From an uncultured Draconibacterium sp. (GTDB lineage: Bacteria > Bacteroidota > Bacteroidia > Bacteroidales > Prolixibacteraceae): a stretch of 64,000 nt of DNA. The stretch is taken from NCBI RefSeq assembly GCF_963674925.1, contig NZ_OY771647.1:1937501-2001500 (forward strand), given 5' to 3'. Of the stretch, positions 44,672-54,090 are shown in pieces. The first letter of the stretch is position 1. Every line of letters starts with the position of its first letter. The position numbers and the translations under genes are program-made. Below the pieces are notes generated by a model. The model was given only the letters and a program-made list of their open reading frames with translations. It had not been told where the DNA came from and made no database searches.

Positions 44672-47600
44672 ATGAGAAAAATGTTTACAAGAATTTTTAG
44701 TTTGGTGTTACTTTTCTTTATGGTGGGCTTTGTTACGGAGCTAAAGGCTCAGTGTGATGTCACTATCCCTGACGCCGCAGCCGCTGTAACAGACATCGTT
44801 TGTGGAGGAGAAAGCACCGGAGCAATTACAGTATTCTCTGCTGATGGAGGTACTGGGCAATATACTTATACTTTACAAGTCTGGCAAGAAGCAACTTGGG
44901 TAGATGTTACTCCTTATGTTGGTGTAGCTGATACGGTATATTCTGGTCTTCCATACGGAACTTATAAAGTAGTAGTTACTGACTCTGAAAGTTGTGGGGC
45001 AGAAACAGCAAATATTGATGTAGCTGGCGCTGCACCAGCTGACGCGGTGGTTATCAGCAACCATAACTTTGAAGATATGTCGTGTAATGGGGCAAGTGAT
45101 GGTTTAATTGAGATCTGGGCTGCAGGAGGTAGCGGGACATACCAGTTCAAAATTAATAATAATAACTGGAGAGATTTCCCTGAAGGTTCCAGTTATAAAG
45201 ATATTGCTGTTACCGAAGCAGGAGAATATGTGATTCAGGTTCGTGATGCATTGGCTCCGGATTGTACAACCGAGAGTGTGACTTTCATTATTGCTGAGCC
45301 GGCACCTGTTGCCGTATCAACAGCAGTCGATAATGTGAATAGTGTATGTAGTCCCGATGGAGCGTTCACTGTTACAATTTCCGGAGGTCATTTGGGGACA
45401 TATCCAGTCGATTATAATGTTTACGTAAATGAGGTTTTATGGAGTTCCAATATAAGCGGACCTTCTGTTACCTATTCCGATTTAGATGCCGGTACTTATA
45501 ACGTAAAAGTTATTGAAAACTGGGGAGGAGAAAATTCCTGCGAAGGATTAGCAACAGCGGTAATAACTGCTCCCGGTGCAATTACAGGTATAGCTACAGT
45601 AAGCAAAAACGTATTATGTAACGGTGGTGCAGATGGTGAGATTCTTTTAAGTGAAATTTCTGGAGGTACTACTCCCTATCACTTGTATTTATCGGGGCCG
45701 GTTACTGCTGATAAGGCATACGATGCAGCGGGTGTAAACACTTTTGCAGGTCTGACCGCCGGTACTTACAGTGTCCGAATTGAAGACGCAGTAGGTTGCG
45801 ATACTACTATTATGAATGTGATGGTGGAAGAGCCGGGAGAGTTAATGTTAAATACTACTCATATACAAGATATAGTATGTATCGAAGATGGTAAATTTTC
45901 GGTTCAGGTTTCAGGCGGTGCAGGTGATTATAAATATTATGCAGCCTTATCTCAATTACCCGAATACATTACCGTACCGGATGCAGGTAGTGCGGAGTGG
46001 CAGACTGACAGTATATTTACGGTTACTGATCCCGGAACTTATATTGTTTGGGCAATTGATGCTAACGAATGTGTGATTGGAGGAGAAGAAGATGATCTTG
46101 GTAATCCGGTTGAGGCATGGACAGTGCAAATTGAAAAACCGGAAATTGAAGTTGTTGTAGACGCGACTGTAATGAATGCGCCGGCATGTAACGGCGATTT
46201 AACCGGAAGTATCAGTGTAGAAGCTGCTGATGTGGTTATCTATAAGGATGGACTTATGGTTGAAAATCCTGTATATACAGTGACAATTAACGACAATGAA
46301 ACAAATAAACTTGATAACCTGGGGGCAGGTACTTATTATATTGTTGTAACAAGTGAAGATGGATGTGTCGGACGTGATACTGTAACATTTACTGAGCCTC
46401 AGGTTTTAGAAGCGGTTCTTGATAAAGCCGAAGGCGAATTTGTATGCCCGGGAGCTAATATTGGTTACATTGAAACAACAGTTACTGGTGGTACAGAAGG
46501 TACAGGTTTTATGTACCAGCTTTGGCAGAATAGCGTATTTAAAACAGATTATCAGGAATCGAACTCATTTTTGGTAGCAATAGATAATGAATATACTGTT
46601 GTAGTGATGGACGGAAATGGATGTACTGATACTTCTAATGTTGTAAAAATTGATCCTGTTCCTCCGATTGAATTTGAGCTTACAGATGTTACGTGTTCTG
46701 ATGATACAATGGCTTCAGTATGGGTTGAAGTAGCTTTTGAAGAAGGTAGAATGTACCAGGTACTTTGGCAAAAAATTGAAACAGAAGCCGGTGATTATAC
46801 CGATACATCAGCGTGGTTTAACGAGCCAATAAAACTTGACCAGAAGTTTGCTTTCAGTTCCGAAGGTAATGATACTTTGTATCAATTTAAAGTTGTTGAT
46901 GATAAAGGCTGTGAGGCTGAGTATATGACCATGAAATTCGAACGGGTAACTGCTCTTGAATTAACACTTACTGAAGGCGATGTTGATGGCTGTACAACAG
47001 GTGTAACTGTTGCCGCTGCCGGGGGTGTTGCTCCATATTCTTTGATGGTTAACGGAGAAGTAGCAACCGGAACAGAATTGAGTTTGGGCGGAGGATTGCA
47101 CGATATTATCGTAACGGATGCACATGGTTGTATGAAGGATACTGTACTGGAGTTAGCTTATCCAATAAGCATGGATACGCTGATAAGCGTTTACGTTGGC
47201 GATGTAACACAGTTTGTTTACGGAACAATTGATACGATGCTGGAAGCTGAAGTTGAAGGCGAAACAATCCACAAATTATATACTGACATTGAGGCAGGAT
47301 GTATCGAAGAAGTTGTGGTAACACTTGATGCCAGAGAAAGAGCAATGCCTGTTCTTGACTCTGTAAGTCCGAATGGTGTTACGATAGAAACAAATCACGC
47401 AGTCTTTACAATTGTGTTTACCGATGAAGTTCCGATTACATTTAACGAATCGGTAACCGGATATTTAACTGTAACAGCAGTAGATTCAACTGAAGCTACG
47501 CTTGTAATACCAATTACAGCTGATATGGTTAATGGAAATACAATTACAATCGACTACAATTATATGGAACTTGGTGCACTGGCATTGAATACTTCTTATA

Positions 47601-47947
47601 CCGTTGCTGTAGATAGCGGTATTGTTATGGGCGACGGAATGGCCTGGGATGGAGTTACAGGAAGTTGGACATTCACAACCGGTGCGGAGTATCCGTTAGG
47701 AACTGAACCTGATTTTAAAGTTGCTGACTTCAAAGTTTATCCTAACCCATTTAATGAGTTCATTAGAATAGACAAGGCAACAGAACTTGACCGTGTAGTT
47801 ATTTCCAACATTGCTGGTCAACGTGTGCTTGATATTGAATATCCGGATTATGAAATCCCTACAGGAAATCTGAATGCCGGTGTTTATATAATCACATTGA
47901 CTGCCGATGGAGAAATTGTTAAATCAGTAAGATTGATTAAAAGATAA
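44672..47947 (+). CDS. T9SS-sorted surface protein with SprB-type repeats
   Basis: A 1091-residue secreted protein. The signal peptide ends near LKAQ (residue 26). About eight to nine modules of roughly 80-100 residues follow, several opening with a Cys-Asn/Gly-Gly motif such as CNGASDGLIEIW or CNGGADGEILL, typical of SprB repeats. Near residues 890-1005 is a bacterial Ig-like (SbsA-type) domain with VLDSVSPNGVTI and NTSYTVAVDSGI. The last 75 residues are a type A T9SS sorting domain: FKVYPNPFNEFIRI, NLNAGVYIITL and a basic end RLIKR. It would be exported by the PorT-containing machinery and anchored on the surface as an adhesin. The ligand is unknown. Confidence 0.92.
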   Translation: MRKMFTRIFSLVLLFFMVGFVTELKAQCDVTIPDAAAAVTDIVCGGESTGAITVFSADGGTGQYTYTLQVWQEATWVDVTPYVGVADTVYSGLPYGTYKVVVTDSESCGAETANIDVAGAAPADAVVISNHNFEDMSCNGASDGLIEIWAAGGSGTYQFKINNNNWRDFPEGSSYKDIAVTEAGEYVIQVRDALAPDCTTESVTFIIAEPAPVAVSTAVDNVNSVCSPDGAFTVTISGGHLGTYPVDYNVYVNEVLWSSNISGPSVTYSDLDAGTYNVKVIENWGGENSCEGLATAVITAPGAITGIATVSKNVLCNGGADGEILLSEISGGTTPYHLYLSGPVTADKAYDAAGVNTFAGLTAGTYSVRIEDAVGCDTTIMNVMVEEPGELMLNTTHIQDIVCIEDGKFSVQVSGGAGDYKYYAALSQLPEYITVPDAGSAEWQTDSIFTVTDPGTYIVWAIDANECVIGGEEDDLGNPVEAWTVQIEKPEIEVVVDATVMNAPACNGDLTGSISVEAADVVIYKDGLMVENPVYTVTINDNETNKLDNLGAGTYYIVVTSEDGCVGRDTVTFTEPQVLEAVLDKAEGEFVCPGANIGYIETTVTGGTEGTGFMYQLWQNSVFKTDYQESNSFLVAIDNEYTVVVMDGNGCTDTSNVVKIDPVPPIEFELTDVTCSDDTMASVWVEVAFEEGRMYQVLWQKIETEAGDYTDTSAWFNEPIKLDQKFAFSSEGNDTLYQFKVVDDKGCEAEYMTMKFERVTALELTLTEGDVDGCTTGVTVAAAGGVAPYSLMVNGEVATGTELSLGGGLHDIIVTDAHGCMKDTVLELAYPISMDTLISVYVGDVTQFVYGTIDTMLEAEVEGETIHKLYTDIEAGCIEEVVVTLDARERAMPVLDSVSPNGVTIETNHAVFTIVFTDEVPITFNESVTGYLTVTAVDSTEATLVIPITADMVNGNTITIDYNYMELGALALNTSYTVAVDSGIVMGDGMAWDGVTGSWTFTTGAEYPLGTEPDFKVADFKVYPNPFNEFIRIDKATELDRVVISNIAGQRVLDIEYPDYEIPTGNLNAGVYIITLTADGEIVKSVRLIKR

Positions 47948-47965
47948 TACCGAATTGATTGATTA

Positions 47966-47996
47966 AAAAGGGAAGCTTTTAGCTTCCCTTTTTTTA
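47966..47996 (+). terminator. Terminator of the T9SS surface protein gene
   Basis: Stem AAAAGGGAAGCT/AGCTTCCCTTTT (47966-47977 with 47981-47992) with a three-base loop and a long T run. Confidence 0.85.
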
Positions 47997-48042
47997 TTTT
48001 CAATACTTTTGTGATCTCGTAGTTCATAAATAAACAGGTTAT

Positions 48043-48786
48043 ATGGAGTTATTAAATAAGCACGTATCGATCAGGAAATTTTCGGAGAAAGTAATTGATC
48101 CCGATTTACTAAAAAGTATCATTTATTCGGGTACAAGGGCTTCTACCACTGGAAATATGCAGTTGTATAGTATAATTATTACAAAGGATGTTGAAAGAAA
48201 GGAAAAGCTGTTGCCATTACATTTTAATCAACCTGTTGCAAAAAATGCTCCAATACTCCTGACTTTTGTGGCCGATTTTAATCGTTTTTCGAAATGGTGC
48301 CAGTACAACGAAGCTCAACCGGGCTACAACAATTTGATCTCATTTACCAATGCGGTAATCGATACTTCACTGGCCGCGCAAAATGTGTGTATAGCTGCCG
48401 AAAATAATGGATTAGGAATTTGCTACCTGGGAACAACAGCCTACAATGCAAAAGAACATATTGAGGTACTTGGTTTACCCAAACTGACATTTCCGGTAAC
48501 AACTGTTGCCATCGGTTACCCTGAAGAGACTCCGGAATTAACAGACCGAATTCCTGTGGAAGGTATTATTCATGACGAGGTATACCAGGATTATGACCAG
48601 GAGAGAATCAACGAATTATATGCTTTTAAAGAAAGTCTGGAATCGTCGAAAGCTTTTGTAGCTGAAAATGGTAAACAAACATTAGCACAAGTGTTTACTG
48701 ATGTTAGATACAAAAAAGCGGATAATGAATTCTTTTCAGCAAAGATGTTGGAAACAATAAAAGCCCAGGGATTTTTTGCTGATTAA
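48043..48786 (+). CDS. NfsA-type NAD(P)H-dependent nitroreductase/flavin reductase
   Basis: A 247-residue FMN-dependent oxidoreductase of the nitroreductase superfamily. It begins with the family pattern HVSIRKFSEKVID and GTRASTTGNMQLYS, with FMN-contacting Arg and Ser/Thr residues. QNVCIAAENNGLGICYLG is the conserved mid-region. NfsA/Frp-like length and the C-terminal arm fit NADPH-dependent reductases of quinones and nitro compounds. Its stop codon overlaps that of the convergent LytTR gene, 48783-48786. Confidence 0.88.
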   Translation: MELLNKHVSIRKFSEKVIDPDLLKSIIYSGTRASTTGNMQLYSIIITKDVERKEKLLPLHFNQPVAKNAPILLTFVADFNRFSKWCQYNEAQPGYNNLISFTNAVIDTSLAAQNVCIAAENNGLGICYLGTTAYNAKEHIEVLGLPKLTFPVTTVAIGYPEETPELTDRIPVEGIIHDEVYQDYDQERINELYAFKESLESSKAFVAENGKQTLAQVFTDVRYKKADNEFFSAKMLETIKAQGFFAD

Positions 48787-49502
48787 TCGGCTGTAAACTT
48801 ATTAATGTAGGCAAAAAAGTCCTGGCGGTAACTGTTGCCTATTGGAAGCTTCTCTCCATTAATACAAACCAGGTTGCCTTCAAGCGATTCAATTTTGTCT
48901 ACTGAAACAATAAACGATTTATGTGTACGATAAAATTGGTCTTGGGGCAGGAGCGAATGAATCTTTTTCATCGATAGGTTGGTAACAAATTTGTTGTCAC
49001 TAACATGTACTTTAATGTAATCGCCTAACCCTTCGATGTAAAGTATATCAGTGAATTTTATTTTAATCGTCTTTTTGTTCGATTTAATAAACAGGAAGTC
49101 GGAACTCTTCTCATTCTCTGTGGTACTTTCGGCTTTGTTTTTCAGCCAATACATCTCTTCGGCTTTTACAAAAGCCTTAAAAAAGCGCTCAAAAGAGAAG
49201 GGCTTTTTTAAATAATCCAAAGCATTAAGTTCATAACCTTCAAGGGCGTATTCCGAATAGGCGGTTGTGAAAATTACCAATACATTTTTATTCAGATTTC
49301 TAAGAAACGAAATACCTGAAAGTTTTGGCATATTAATGTCAAGAAACAGCAGGTCCACCTCATTTTTAAGTAGAAACTCCTGGGCACAGATGGCATCGTT
49401 GCATGCCCCAATAATATCAAGCGAAGGAATTTTTAATGCATATTGTTTGATAACATTCTGGGCCAGGGGTTCATCGTCGATTATTAGTGCTTTAATTGCC
49501 AT
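48783..49502 (-). CDS. LytTR-family response regulator
   Basis: A 239-residue regulator with a receiver domain (residues 1-120; D9, D10, phospho-acceptor D55 in LFLDINMP, Lys in LKKPF) and a LytTR DNA-binding domain (about 140-237, KTIKIKFTDILYIEGLGDYIKVH and FYRTHKSFIVSVDKI). Partner kinase is the LytS-type protein encoded just upstream; the genes overlap by 11 bases. Target genes are unknown. Confidence 0.94.
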   Translation of the reverse strand: MAIKALIIDDEPLAQNVIKQYALKIPSLDIIGACNDAICAQEFLLKNEVDLLFLDINMPKLSGISFLRNLNKNVLVIFTTAYSEYALEGYELNALDYLKKPFSFERFFKAFVKAEEMYWLKNKAESTTENEKSSDFLFIKSNKKTIKIKFTDILYIEGLGDYIKVHVSDNKFVTNLSMKKIHSLLPQDQFYRTHKSFIVSVDKIESLEGNLVCINGEKLPIGNSYRQDFFAYINKFTAD

Positions 49503-50553
49503 GGTCTTTAAGTTTTAGTCTTAAATGAACAGAATAGGTAGTTTCTTGATGTTTTATATCGAGCTGATATTCGTTGGCGCGGTATAGGTGTTGCAAGCGT
49601 TGTTTTACATTTGCGATTCCAATACCGGAATTTTTTGAGTCAAAATTTTCCGGCTCCGCAAAATTGTTTTCAAGATCAAAGTTTAGCCAGTCTTCGTTTG
49701 TACTGAAAGAAATGTTTATGTAATCATTTTCGGTGCCGGGCAAACCGTGTTTAAAGGCATTGTCAATGAAAGGTTCGAACAACAAAGGAGCAATGTACGA
49801 AGAGCTCGTAATATTTGGTTTTTCGTAATTAATAGAGGTATTTTCTGCAACTCTGATTCGCTGAAGTGCAATAAAATTATCGACAAACTCTATCTCTTTC
49901 CGCAAACTAATAAAGTTATCCTTCGATTCGTAAATAATATGCCGCATGAGATCAGACAGACGCAAAATTAAGTCCGGAACTTTTTCGGAGTTAATAAGCG
50001 ACAAGGAGTAAATGTTGTTAAGCGAATTAAAAAGAAAGTGCGGATTTAGCTGTCCTTTCAACGATTTTAACTCAGCTTCAAGTTTGCCTTTTTCGGTTTT
50101 GGCCAGTTTGTAGTTTAAATCCTGTAAAGACAACCAATCTTTAAACAGCTTTAAAAATGTGGTTATTCCGATATAAAAAAGTGTGGCAAAGAAAAAGGCC
50201 GAGTGGGTTTCGGTACTTAGCGATTGTAATTGCTCCGATACTTCGAGGAATTGACGTAAAGGATAAACAATGAGGACCTGAACAAACAAACTGCTGAATG
50301 AAATGAGAACCACCAGCCAGAAGATGTAATAGATGTATTGTTTCCTAATCAGGAACCGGGGGATAAGAAAATTCAGGTTAAGATAAACGGCTACTGCAAA
50401 ACCTGCGTTTATAACCACTGATTTTGCAATGGATGTTAAATTAAATTCACGACTGTAAATGAAAAACAGAAAACACAAAAAAACAACGCTGGCCATCCAA
50501 AAAAGAATGTGCCCAAAAATCTTGTTACGTTTATTTAGCAGGTGTTGTCGCAT
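49492..50553 (-). CDS. LytS-type sensor histidine kinase
   Basis: A 353-residue membrane histidine kinase. Four hydrophobic helices fill about residues 12-135, a short coiled coil follows (about 143-165), then the His_kinase domain with the phospho-acceptor H172 in LNPHFLFNSLNN. The ATPase domain shows PLLFEPFIDNAFKHG and NSGIGIANVKQRL. No large extracellular sensor domain is seen, so the signal is probably sensed within the membrane. It overlaps the LytTR gene by 11 bases and starts right after the stop of the glycosyltransferase-like gene (TAAATG). Confidence 0.93.
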   Translation of the reverse strand: MRQHLLNKRNKIFGHILFWMASVVFLCFLFFIYSREFNLTSIAKSVVINAGFAVAVYLNLNFLIPRFLIRKQYIYYIFWLVVLISFSSLFVQVLIVYPLRQFLEVSEQLQSLSTETHSAFFFATLFYIGITTFLKLFKDWLSLQDLNYKLAKTEKGKLEAELKSLKGQLNPHFLFNSLNNIYSLSLINSEKVPDLILRLSDLMRHIIYESKDNFISLRKEIEFVDNFIALQRIRVAENTSINYEKPNITSSSYIAPLLFEPFIDNAFKHGLPGTENDYINISFSTNEDWLNFDLENNFAEPENFDSKNSGIGIANVKQRLQHLYRANEYQLDIKHQETTYSVHLRLKLKDHGN

Positions 50554-51264
50554 TTAAATTCTGTCGCGCTTTAAAAATATCTTTTTTAAATAGTAAAGCA
50601 CCGGGTTTTTATATTTTAGATTTTTCCACGGGCGGCTGGAGTGGGGCAGATGTAAAACTCTTACACCTTTTGCCAGGTAGTTCGTAAAACCGATTTTTTT
50701 CGATTGACGGCTAATAAATACATCAAACCAGTCTTTATCTTTTGCTAATTCCTTAAAATCAAATTTTTCAAGAAAAGGAACCGAGATAAGCGTACAGCAA
50801 AAACTTAAACTATGCGATGTGTCAACAACATCGTCGCTTTTCGTTTTCTCGAAATTATAAGGGAAATTATAATCCCCATTTTCATCAACAGTTATTGCGC
50901 CAACTAAACCCGGTTTTTGTTCCGCTTTCATTATGTCAAGTAAGGATTGAATGGTATCCTTTTTTACTACAACGTCCGATTCAATAATTATCAAAGGAAT
51001 CCGAGCCTCAAGAGCAAGTTGTTGCGCTTTCTGCAGTACGATCTGGTAATTTGGCGATGGTGTATCGGTAATATCCTCCAGGTGAATTACCGAAAAACCA
51101 AGTTCGTTAGCCGCCGAATCAAGGTACTGTTTTGTTTCGGGTTGACTAAAATCGTTAAATACATAATACGAAAAATTGCCACCGGCTTCCATTATTGCCT
51201 TAATAGTGCGTTGAGTCGTGTGCAACGAATCTTTAACCGGAGTAATTACTATAGCTTCTGACAT
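50554..51264 (-). CDS. GT2-like glycosyltransferase
   Basis: A 236-residue protein with a GT-A fold of the GT2 type. It starts EAIVITPVKDSLHTTQRTIKAI, has FNDFSQPETKQYL, and IIIESDVVVKKDTIQ as the metal-binding D-x-D-like region. No membrane helix is seen. The sugar and acceptor are unknown. It is the first gene of a tight three-gene unit with the LytS kinase (stop and start adjoin) and the LytTR regulator, which is an unusual partner. The start is the ATG at 51264; a TTG at 51285 is less likely. Confidence 0.85.
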   Translation of the reverse strand: MSEAIVITPVKDSLHTTQRTIKAIMEAGGNFSYYVFNDFSQPETKQYLDSAANELGFSVIHLEDITDTPSPNYQIVLQKAQQLALEARIPLIIIESDVVVKKDTIQSLLDIMKAEQKPGLVGAITVDENGDYNFPYNFEKTKSDDVVDTSHSLSFCCTLISVPFLEKFDFKELAKDKDWFDVFISRQSKKIGFTNYLAKGVRVLHLPHSSRPWKNLKYKNPVLYYLKKIFLKRDRI

Positions 51265-51470
51265 TTTTTTGAAATTGAACTGCAAAGTTAATTAAATTAT
51301 TGTCCTTTAAATGACAGAACATTGCTTTTGAAAAGTTGAGGACAACGAAACCTGTCATCCTTTGTCAGGTTATTTAAACTTATGTATCAAAAATTCTATA
51401 TCCGGTATATGTCAACGGCAACTGGCGTTAAAAAATACTTTAAAATCTATGGTAGAATCGGCTACTTAAT

Positions 51471-51478
51471 TACCTTTG
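51471..51478 (+). promoter_or_regulatory. -7 box for the AIR-synthase-like/ubiE/porT operon
   Basis: TACCTTTG is a perfect TAnnTTTG, 29 bases before the start codon at 51508. The -33 position is weak. Confidence 0.45.
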
Positions 51479-51507
51479 CTTAAGGTTAACAAGAAAAGAA
51501 ATGCTGT

Positions 51508-52548
51508 ATGAGTAATGCTGTTCAGACTGAAAAAGAGTTCTCGATCGATATGATTCCTGAACCGGAGAACCTGGAGGAGATAGTATATTCCTTAATGGTT
51601 AATCCAAACTTATCAACCATTAACTATTTTAATGATTTTAGCGATCAGGGTATTTCGCCCGAATCAATTGGTGAAAGCGAAACCGATGAAATAGGAATTT
51701 TTGAGTTGGAAGGTAATGGCACCCGAATGGCCATGAGCACACACGCCTTTCATCACCATTTGGAAAGCGATCCTCAGAAAGCAACCGAAATTTTAATCTC
51801 GCGTGCAACACGTAAAATGTTGTGTTTTGGCGCTCAGCCTTTTGCTGTAAGTGCCTTTTTATACCACATCGATTTTGCCGATCCGAACGGTCAGTTTATT
51901 GCGTCAGGTGCCAAAAAAGGTTTGGAAAATGCTGCTGCAAAGTTTGGCCTTAAAATATCTGATCGAAAAATTCGCTTCGACCATTTCTCTGAACACGGTC
52001 CGGTGCCACCAACTATTATTATTAGTATTATGGCCCAGGTACCCGAAGGCGAAAATTTAATAACCCATAGCTTTAAAAATAAAGGTAACCACATATTTGT
52101 AATTGGCCGGTCGCTTGACGACATCAACTCATCGGAGTATCTCGAGTTTTACCACGGTATTTCTGAGTCGCCTCTTCCTGCTTTTAATATCGGGGATGAA
52201 ATTGCCGTTCAAAAAGCAATAAAAACCTTAAGCGATAAAAAGTTAATTGAAAGTGCCAGCCCGGTTGGCAAAGGCGGACTTTTCTTTACCTTATTACGTG
52301 CCGCCATTCCAAATGAGCTGGGATTCGATATTACATCAGATGCAGAAACCAGAAACGATGCATTTCTTTTTGGCGAATCAATGGGGCGTTTAATTGTTGG
52401 TGTAAATCCTGACAAAGAGGATGAGTTCGTTGATGCCATGTCGGAAATTAATGTGCCGTTCTTTACTTTAGGGCATGTTACCAAAGGAGAGATCAGAATC
52501 GACGATAAGTCGATGGGTTATATCGATAAAATGACTGTTGGATCTTAA
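51508..52548 (+). CDS. AIR synthase-related (PurM/PurL-like) protein
   Basis: A 346-residue protein with the two-part fold of AIR synthase/FGAM synthase-like ATP-binding proteins: an N-terminal dimerisation half (about 40-190, with RKMLCFGAQPFAVSAFLYHIDF) and a C-terminal half (about 200-345, with VGKGGLFFTLLRAA and PFFTLGHVTKGEIRI). It lacks the complete substrate motifs of PurM and PurL, so it is probably not the purine enzyme. It overlaps ubiE by one base (TAATG), so the two are translationally coupled. Function unknown. Confidence 0.82.
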   Translation: MSNAVQTEKEFSIDMIPEPENLEEIVYSLMVNPNLSTINYFNDFSDQGISPESIGESETDEIGIFELEGNGTRMAMSTHAFHHHLESDPQKATEILISRATRKMLCFGAQPFAVSAFLYHIDFADPNGQFIASGAKKGLENAAAKFGLKISDRKIRFDHFSEHGPVPPTIIISIMAQVPEGENLITHSFKNKGNHIFVIGRSLDDINSSEYLEFYHGISESPLPAFNIGDEIAVQKAIKTLSDKKLIESASPVGKGGLFFTLLRAAIPNELGFDITSDAETRNDAFLFGESMGRLIVGVNPDKEDEFVDAMSEINVPFFTLGHVTKGEIRIDDKSMGYIDKMTVGS

Positions 52549-53279
52549 TGGCAGCTCTTCCTTATAAGCAATCAAAACAATCTAAGAAAGGTCAGGTAGA
52601 GGAGATGTTTGATAATATCTCTCACCGTTATGATTTTCTGAACCATGTATTATCTCTGAATATCGATAAAATATGGAGAAGAAAAACCATTAAAAAACTA
52701 CGACCTTATCAGCCCGAAAATATCCTGGATATTGCAACGGGTACCGGCGATTTTGCAATTGCTGCGTTAAAACTTGGGAATGTTAAGGTTACCGGTATCG
52801 ACATTTCGGAAGGAATGCTGAATGTTGGACGGGAAAAAATCAAGGCAAAAAAACTGGAAGACAAAATCCGGTTTCAAAAAGCCGATTCGGAAAACCTACC
52901 GTTTGACGACGGTGCTTTTGATGCAGCCATTGTTGGTTTTGGGGTACGGAATTTCGAAAACCTCGAAAAAGGGCTTTCCGAAATTAAACGTGTACTGAAG
53001 CCAGGAGGTGTATTTTTTGTTCTCGAATTCTCGAAACCGGTGAGTTTCCCTTTCAAACAGATATACATGTTTTATTTCATGCGCATTTTGCCCTTAATTG
53101 GCCGAATGGTATCGAAAGACAGCAGGGCGTATACTTATTTGCCCGAATCGGTAAATGAATTCCCTGATGGTGAAAGATTTTTAACTATTTTAGCTGATGT
53201 TGGTTTTGTTCAGAATGAATGTTATCGACAGACTTTTGGAATCGCCTCAATTTACCAGGCTCATAAACCCAACAATTAA
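52548..53279 (+). CDS. ubiE: Demethylmenaquinone/ubiquinone methyltransferase UbiE/MenG
   Basis: A 243-residue SAM methyltransferase for the last step of menaquinone synthesis. SAM motif I is LDIATGTGDFAIAA (about 63-76). The UbiE signature GFGVRNFENLEKGLSEIKRVLKPGG (about 125-150) is complete, as are the N-terminal HRYDFLNHVLSLNID and the C-terminal TFGIASIYQAHK. It is the middle gene of the AIR-synthase-like/ubiE/porT unit, an arrangement common in Bacteroidota. Confidence 0.96.
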   Translation: MAALPYKQSKQSKKGQVEEMFDNISHRYDFLNHVLSLNIDKIWRRKTIKKLRPYQPENILDIATGTGDFAIAALKLGNVKVTGIDISEGMLNVGREKIKAKKLEDKIRFQKADSENLPFDDGAFDAAIVGFGVRNFENLEKGLSEIKRVLKPGGVFFVLEFSKPVSFPFKQIYMFYFMRILPLIGRMVSKDSRAYTYLPESVNEFPDGERFLTILADVGFVQNECYRQTFGIASIYQAHKPNN

Positions 53280-53337
53280 ACAGAGCGAACAATAAATTAT
53301 TTGTTTTTTTGTTTTTCATAAAAGCAACTTTAACAAG

Positions 53338-54090
53338 GTGAAAAAAGTTTTAATCTCTATTATATTCCTTATTGCAGGTTTTAGTGTTTTTGCCCAAAAG
53401 CAAAAAATTAACTACCTGACAACTTTTGATGATAAACTTTTTCATTTTGGTTTTACCATCGGGATGAACACCCTCGATTTTAATGTGGTGAATTACAATC
53501 CTATCGGTGAAAATCCTGATTTCGAACCCTACCCGCTTGATCGTATAATCTGGGATAGTCAAATCCGTTCTGATGTGGCTACTTTAGTTCCCGGTTTTAC
53601 CGTTGGAATTGTAACAAGTATGAGGCTTTCAAAAGATTTTAATTTGCGTTTTCTACCGGGCTTGTCGTTTGGCGAACGGCAGTTGACTTTTAATGTGCCG
53701 GTAAAAGATATTAATGTTTACGATGAAGACCTTTCTTTCTATACCGTTCGATCTACTTTTCTCGATTTCCCCTTATTGGTAAAATACAAGGCCCGACGCA
53801 TTAACAACGACCGGCCTTATGTTATTTTTGGGGGAGCCTATCGGCATGATATTTCGCGAACCGCACAAGAAGACTTGATTAAGTTGAAGACTGGTGGTTT
53901 TTATGCGGAAGTTGGTGGTGGCTGGGATCATTATTTTGCATTTTTCAGGTTCTCGCTGGAAGCCAAATTTAGTTTTGGATTGAACGACCAGCTGGGCGAC
54001 CTTCCGGCACCTACACAACGTTTATATTACGCACAGTCGATAAAAAATCTGCGGTCGAAGATTTTTACCCTTTCATTTCACTTTGAATAA
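53338..54090 (+). CDS. porT: Type IX secretion system protein PorT
   Basis: A 250-residue outer-membrane beta-barrel protein. The signal peptide ends near VFAQ (residue 20). It is rich in aromatic alternating strands (VPGFTVGIVTSMRLSKDFNLRFLPGLSFG, with residues split here for length), fitting an eight-stranded barrel. PorT of Porphyromonas is needed for T9SS secretion, and its gene often follows ubiE as here. The start is GTG at 53338. Its 3' end overlaps the convergent TrmH-like gene by 13 bases. It would serve the surface protein at 44672-47947. Confidence 0.9.
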   Translation: MKKVLISIIFLIAGFSVFAQKQKINYLTTFDDKLFHFGFTIGMNTLDFNVVNYNPIGENPDFEPYPLDRIIWDSQIRSDVATLVPGFTVGIVTSMRLSKDFNLRFLPGLSFGERQLTFNVPVKDINVYDEDLSFYTVRSTFLDFPLLVKYKARRINNDRPYVIFGGAYRHDISRTAQEDLIKLKTGGFYAEVGGGWDHYFAFFRFSLEAKFSFGLNDQLGDLPAPTQRLYYAQSIKNLRSKIFTLSFHFE

